Shown here: positions 57,831 to 64,000 of the stretch, in pieces | How positions within the stretch are numbered: the stretch's first letter is position 1 | How the letters are laid out: every line of letters starts with the position of its first letter | DNA from: Gnetum montanum | Lineage: Eukaryota; Streptophyta; Gnetopsida; Gnetales; Gnetaceae | Assembly (NCBI GenBank): GCA_015680685.1 | Contig: MNCI01015627.1 | Location: forward strand, 457,090-521,089 | DNA length: 64,000 nucleotides | Direction: 5' to 3' | The notes under the pieces: generated by a model | What the model was told of the DNA's origin: nothing | The model's database searches: none | The model's input: only the letters and a program-made list of their open reading frames with translations | Made by a program: the position numbers and the translations under genes

Positions 57831-60800
57831 CATGTACTAGTGTGAGTGTAGTTTAAATAGTAAGCTTATTACTTTATGTGTTGTAGGCTACTAGCTTAAG
57901 TTATGCTTAATTACATTTTATTTTATTTAAATTCTATTTATAGTTGTAGGAGTAGTAGAGTATTCTTTGTGAGGATAAGTTGGTAGAGCAAGTGATATCT
58001 ATGTTGTTGTATGCAAGTAGATTAACCTCCCATTTCCTCTTATATATCCTACTTCCTTTTTAAATATAGAGTAGTGAAACTAATAGTATTATTCAAATAT
58101 GATTTAAAAAGGTAAATTAGTATAATGGTAAAATTGATCTAGTGGTACACCTTTTAAGTTATAAAGAAAAAGTTGTGAGTTAACTTATTTTAAATTAAAT
58201 TTTAGACATCATGTTTCTTGCTCCCTCCTTAATTTATAATCCTCTAATATACTTCTCACTCACTTTGTCAAATAATTTTTGAAAAACCCTTTCTTTATTC
58301 AAAATATTATTTGCATTTCTCATGTATATTTATCAAATATTGTTGGAATAGGAATAAAATGTGGTGTTGATGCAATGATTTAATTTTTTGAGTTAAGCTA
58401 GTTTTGTTAGTAAATTACCTTGTTAAGTATGACCTTAGGATCCAATGTGTAATGCTTGAATAAGTAAGTCATAAAAAAATCTTCAAAAAATTCCTAATTG
58501 CATGCATAATATATAGAAAGGAAAAAACCACTAAAAACCTCTCTTATAATGTATAAAACATGAAATACAATCAAGATATAAGAGTAATTGTGCTCATGAA
58601 TAGACAAGTCAAAGGATGTATAGAAATATTTGGCCTTCAAATATGCATACCAAAACCCCACAACACTTAGCAATGGATGAAAGAAATGAGTCCTAACATC
58701 CCTTACAATCTTCACCTCACTTAATGGATGCAAATTACTATGTCAAAGAGCTTAACAATGCTTAATGGACTCATGCATAATTGCTCTACAACCTTCTCTT
58801 ACCGCAAGCAATCTATGAATTGACCAAAAGACCCTTAATACATCATCATTTTCACTTTATATAGGAATTATCACTTATTCTTAAAGTTTCCATGTAAAAA
58901 TCACTTTTTAAAAAATATTAGACCATAAATTGTGAGTGCCTACTATGGATTATATAACCCATAAATAAGGAAGAATGGGGTAGGGGAGGGGATAAATGAG
59001 TTTTAAAAACTCAAACTTCTGAATAAAGTGCATAAGGAACAAACTCACTGATATATGTAATAAAGCTTATCATCATAAAATTTAACTAGAATTAAATCTA
59101 TGGTTAAGGCTACCATTATGGTAGATCCTTAGATGCTACACCTTTTAGGGTGAACAATAAGTCTTTAAGCTTGATATTTCATAGAACTCTTAAGAACCTT
59201 ACAAGGTTAAGTACAAATGTTGTGCTCTCACAAGACATGCATACATAACTCCTTAGGGTGAAGAAAAATCAACAAATACTTGGCCATCCAAGTATGAACC
59301 CCTTAGGAAAACAATGTGGATCTCCTCTTGGAAATAATTTATGCTCCTTAGACCAATGAGAATGACATAATGAAAGAGTTTGTAGAGAGAGAGATTCTCC
59401 AAATTAGATCTATACTAATCTATCTCATATTAGGGTGATGAAACAAAAATCCCTAGGTTTCTAATCATGCACAATGAAACAATGAATGAGTAGTGGATCT
59501 ATACAACATGCATTCATCATACAATCAAATCCTAGAAGAATAGTGTAGCTATGGTGGTGTTGCTCCCACAACAAAACTTCCAAGCCCTTAGCATATCTTA
59601 ACTAAGAACCAATCTAATGCTTGAATCCCAATGAATGCTTTGTGGATTTCCTTGCATGCCTTGAGAAATAAATCTAGTTTTGTTCCTAAATAGGTCTCAT
59701 ACAATGCAATTTTTCTTCTTTGAACTAGAGCTAAGGAAATAACTAGAAATGACTTTTTTTATTTTTTTCAATGACTATCTTGAACATTCCATTCGAGGCT
59801 TGGATGTTCAAATTGAGAAGGCTGAGTCTTCAGTTGAATGTTTGGAGTGTGTTGGGACATCCATCCTATCAATTTCTTTGGCTCTGTTGGGATGTCCATA
59901 TTGGAGGCTTGAATGTCTAAGATTTGGACATCTAGTTTTTGGCCTTGGATGTTAAAGGCTAGAACATCTAGAGCTAAATATTGGATGTCTAGGATGGAAG
60001 TTAACTAACTTCTAAACTTGTTCTACTCTTCACTTGGACGTCTACCTTGCATCTAGGATTTCCATTCATCTTGAAATACTTGATCTAGCTTCTTTGATTT
60101 CAACTAGCTTTCTTGATCTCCAAACATTTTTTAGATGCTCATACAAACATTTTTTAGATTATCTCTCTTGATATCCAAGGTTCTATTACTTGATTTGACA
60201 TGTTCAAAGTCATATAAAGAATCATGATAAGACAATCAACAACTATGAGTCATACCTTTTTACAGTCTCCTTACAATTGTAATCTCTTGCACATTACACC
60301 TTCATGCATTTGGAATAGAGTAGTAAATCCAAATTTAAAACTTTCTCAATGTGGAAGCAATGCAAGTGGCAACCCCAAACATTAGCGCTAGGTTTTGATG
60401 ACTTGTGAGCTATAGTACATTGCAATTTTTCTAAAAGTCAAAAACCAAAGAGTGTCTCAATTCTTAGTGCAAATTATTATGATTGGTAGCTCTTGGAAAT
60501 CTCATGGATAAATTACAAATAGTTGCAAGTTGCACTATTCTCACAAGTTTCCATCCAAGCCTACATTTCCTTCAAAAACTAAGTTCTAGCTTTGTGTGAG
60601 CCACTGTGAGTCACATGTACTTACAACTCCAAACTATGACTAACTGTGAGTTACAACTCCAAACTATGACTAACTGTGAGTTACAACTCCAAACTATGAC
60701 TAACTTTGAGTTATACTTCCTAGTAGTTGCTAATCCAAGCCATCAAATATATTATTTTGACTTTTGATTAAATCCAAATTTAAGGGATAGACTCTGTAGG

Positions 60801-62109
60801 TAGAAAAATACATGAGTGGAATTGGACGTTTTCTACACCATCTCATACATGAAAAAGTGAACTCATGTGAATAAAGGATTGGTTTTAGGCTAGTGGTGAT
60901 ACTTTACTCAACTAATTGGATATCATATAACCATATAATATCTTTAGCATTTTGATCCTTCTAATGGATCACGTACTCAAATCTCTTTATGCCTTGAATG
61001 CTTGAAGCCTCTTTCTTCTTGAAAATAATTATCCTCCTCTTTCTTATAGGCTTTGGAATAATACTTATAGCCTTCAACTCCTCCATGCTATCCTTTAGGG
61101 ACATGGTGCAATAACCATAAATGGCATTTCAAAATTGAGAAAAAAATGTGATCAATGAACAACAACATCAATAAGAGTTTAAAACCTAAGAAAATTCAAT
61201 GGAAGATCACAAAATAATAAAAACTCAAAATGTCTCAAAACAAACAAAATGCAATGGAAACAACACTGAGATGAAGGTATCAACATCATAACATGAATTG
61301 AATGAGTAATACTCATGTTTCAAAATAGTTAATAGGATAAATCTTACAAAAATATTTTTCTCAAAATTAGTGAAAACATAAAATTATAGAAGAAAAATAA
61401 TGACATAAAAATCATATAATAATAAGTATTCAAAGAAGGACCCAAACCCTATGCATAATTCATATAGATTTAAAGAAGTTAAGCAAACTCATCCCACATT
61501 GATTATGAATAAACCTATGAATTGAAACAAACAAAAAATGTGCTAGAATTATTCACAAGGAAGATTGAAGTACAAATCCATAAAAAAACATGAACTTAGC
61601 TATGCTCTTTCTTCAATCTATGCATACAAACTAGTAAAGCTTCACACATCGTCACAAGCCTTTAATTTGGCAATACTTCTACATCCAAGAAAATGGATGG
61701 AAAAGTGCTTGGTTGAATGGAGTATGAGGTTTTTATTGAAAATATCCCAAAAAATCCATCATAGAAAAACTAAGTAAATTTCTAAAGTTAAAACCATAAT
61801 AAAAGAAATCTACCACAAAATATCATGTAATGTACGTAACCTTTACAACACTAAAAAGTATATCAAAATCATTAGAAAAAGAAAACAATAATTTCATCTG
61901 ATTATTTATTGAAATGCTCATTTAAAATTCAACCATGCCATCACATGTCCATAACATAGCCTTGATGATTATATGCCAAACTTATCCACTAGGTTAGTGC
62001 ATACTAATTAAGAATGCATAAATAATGCATAATATTAAAGTATACATAAATATAAAATATAAATTTGTAAAAACCACTAATTAACAAACATAACCAAAGA
62101 ATAATACCA
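57831..62109. other. Unassigned AT-rich region
   Basis: No convincing gene. At 58115-58180 a TCTAGTGGTA word followed by GTGAGTTAAC may be another SINE head, which is weak. At 59780-60060 the words ttggatgt, ggacatc and gatgtcta recur in T-rich DNA. 60621-60710 is a tandem repeat. 61100-62100 is A-rich on the plus strand. Old LTR sequence is likely, but I found no paired ends. Confidence 0.4.
60621..60710. repeat. 30-bp tandem repeat, three copies
   Basis: Three copies of a 30-base unit (ttacaactcc, aaactatgac, taactgtgag): the first two identical, the third with one difference. Partial copies flank it. The near identity contrasts with the decayed surroundings, so the array is recent. Confidence 0.95.
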
Positions 62110-64000
62110 TGATCAAAGCAAAAACAAGCAAAATCACATGGGGAAATATACTAACCAAAGCATTTGAAAATGGGGTTTGCTATAGCTATGTTCATATACT
62201 TGGTCATATTCTCAATTTGCAACTACTCCACATTGACGTACTCCTAATTGGTTGCATTGATATCATCCAAGATGGTTTGTTAGTTAGGATATTAGTGTTG
62301 TTGGTGGACTAAATTTAGCTTTGCTTTGGCTATTTGGATCTCATTCTCATTGATCTCCTTATGAAAGCCCACATGACCTTGGTAGTGATTCTTAATTCTT
62401 TCATGCTTAGTTACCTCATTCTACCATGTTGTAATCTCAATTGTTGATGTGTGCTAGATAACTTTGACTTCCTCCATTTAAAGTTGTTCTTTGTTGTTAA
62501 TTTATGAATGTGTTCACTAGCGTGTGTTAATTGCTCTTAAAGGTACTTCAAATGGTCTTCTAATTTGATTTTTCTTTCAATATCATATTTTCAATGGTAA
62601 GGCCTTCATTCTTTCAAGCCAATGTGATGATGTTCTTCTAAAGTGTGTAGACCTTAGAATCAACTTGGAATGCATTCCATGTCACTTTCTTCTCCATTTG
62701 CACATGATGTTGCTTAGCCTTTAACTGATTAATTGCATCATCATGTGATTGACTAAGCTAGTGGATTATAGGGTATAATAATTTGGCATAAAGTTATGCT
62801 ACTTTGTTTCAAAATTTCTAGTTTAACAAATTAATCTACTATACCTTAGCCTTAGAAATGGCCAACTTCCCATTGATTGTGATCAATCTAGACTAGATTA
62901 CATTGACATGTTTAATAATGTCAAAACGCTTTATCATTTTTGGCCTAACAACACTTCCTTGTGCTACTTTACACTCATCACAACTTTTCTTCTTTCTCTA
63001 GTCTCTACAAAAACGTCAATGCCTTGTATTGTAGCAAAGTCCAAGATCCATGTTTTAGGGGTCTTGAATACTTCACTTATGTGATTAGCCACCATCGTTG
63101 TAGTAGTTTCTCATTCTTGATGTAGCAAGGCTACAACAATTACCTCATCTTGTTGTTCTAGTGAGACAAGAAAGATCTCTATATATTATTTAGCAAGTAA
63201 TATGATGGATACATCTCATATTACAAGGTTCATCTAGACTATGGTTCTATTTATTTTAGCATGAAACAAGTTTGATAGGTCATCTTTTCATTAGTTCAGT
63301 AACTGGGCGATTTTCTATAGGTGGCTAGTTGTAGGATGATAAACATTTGAGCCACCCACAAGTGGTTGATGACTTATGCTAGGTCTACTTGTACTAGCTA
63401 CAACACCTATGGTTGTAGTAGTAGGCATGGTAGTAGCTATGATTGAGCTTGTTATTGTTATTGCTCTTGTGTTTAGTAATCTTGAAAATTCTTTTAAATT
63501 TGAAGAGTTAGCTTTAATTTCATCATTTTCTATCATGATGTTGTTGGAGCTCTCCTCAAGGTATCATTGGCATAGTAGGTGATTCTTTCTCATCTATAAA
63601 TTTTTTTGCTTAAGCATGAGCATAGGAGTATCTTTCTATCCCCTTCATTCTTCTTGAGCTTTTTTTTTTAAAAAATTCTAGGAAGACTAGCTTGGGTGGA
63701 TTAATAGAAAACTTTCTAGTAAGGGTTATGCATGTCCTAGTAGAGAAATAAGTGATTTTGCTAGGATGTATCATTCGACTAATGTGGTACATCATAATTT
63801 TGACATAGACTTTCTTTGCTTGTGACAAAGAGATATATACTTCATTGTCCACACCATAAGCTCTCTACACCCATTTCTTTTTAATTTGTGCATCAAAGTT
63901 AGTGGAGAATTTAGAAACTTGAGTTCCCATGTTTAAAATTCCTAGGGCCTCTATAATGGTATTGATGTAGTAGGATATTATGATATCTAAATATTGATGA
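62110..64000 (-). pseudogene. 3' ORF of another B-like element, running out of the window
   Basis: The minus strand from about 63960 reads IIEALGILNMGTQVS, KKKWV, AYGVDNEVYISLSQAKKVYVKI and MMYHISRM, aligned with B's 3' ORF at 47150-47350. To lower coordinates there is a Lys/Glu/Leu-rich stretch as in B's part 3, with stops. The frame fades near 62110. The expected 3' LTR below it was not found, so the element is truncated or too decayed. It shows that this ORF is a regular part of the family and not a peculiarity of B. Function unknown. Confidence 0.5.

Noticed and set aside
58115-58330. Second tRNA-derived SINE
   Set aside because: A-box-like and B-box-like words are present, but no ends, tail or duplication can be seen; too weak to list separately.
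59749-59955. 68-codon plus-strand frame as a gene
   Set aside because: Short, in repeated ttggatgt/ggacatc sequence, with no start context or family resemblance.

Overview
The window is plant nuclear DNA made almost entirely of degraded, nested retrotransposons. No intact protein-coding gene, rRNA, tRNA or CRISPR array was recognised. The evidence for a plant is: Ty3/gypsy elements with primer-binding sites complementary to tRNA-Asp (Athila-like), further gypsy elements whose pol carries a second, archaeal-type RNase H (Tat-like), plant-style L1 LINEs, 5-bp target-site duplications and AT-rich sequence with CpG decay. The nesting depth and length of the elements suggest a large-genome seed plant. 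I cannot name the species.

The layout can be resolved from LTR ends and target-site duplications. A LINE tail (+, about 335-773 and 55886-55950) was hit by element B (774-55885, +, Athila-like; about 13 kb once insertions are removed). Four later insertions interrupt B. Element A (1501-7848, +, TSD AAGAC) lies inside B's 5' LTR. A solo LTR (16300-18033, TSD CTTGG) lies after pol. Element F (18177-46777, -, Tat-like, TSD CTACT) and element C (47478-52836, +, TSD ACAAT) both lie inside B's 3' reading frame. Element E (18786-26298, -) in turn sits inside F's 3' LTR. B, A and C belong to one superfamily sharing the terminal repeat TGATGAG...CTCATCA; E, F and the solo LTR form a second group.

B has gag, protease, RT, RNase H, integrase and a long 3' ORF, all broken. 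A lacks exactly the protease-to-integrase stretch, and E has gag-protease but no RT, RNase H or integrase, so A and E look like non-autonomous partners of B-like and F-like elements. C keeps one uninterrupted gag-protease frame whose stop codons look like C-to-T decay; its pol position is hidden by a 581-N gap.

The least explained part is 31.5-40.2 kb, between gag-protease and RT of F. It holds a degenerate array of about 195-bp units with palindromic cores, and a decayed, apparently intron-containing reading frame on the opposite strand. To the right of B lie a minus-strand LINE, a possible SINE, about 4 kb of unassigned AT-rich DNA with a 30-bp tandem repeat, and the start of another B-like 3' ORF on the minus strand that runs out of the window.
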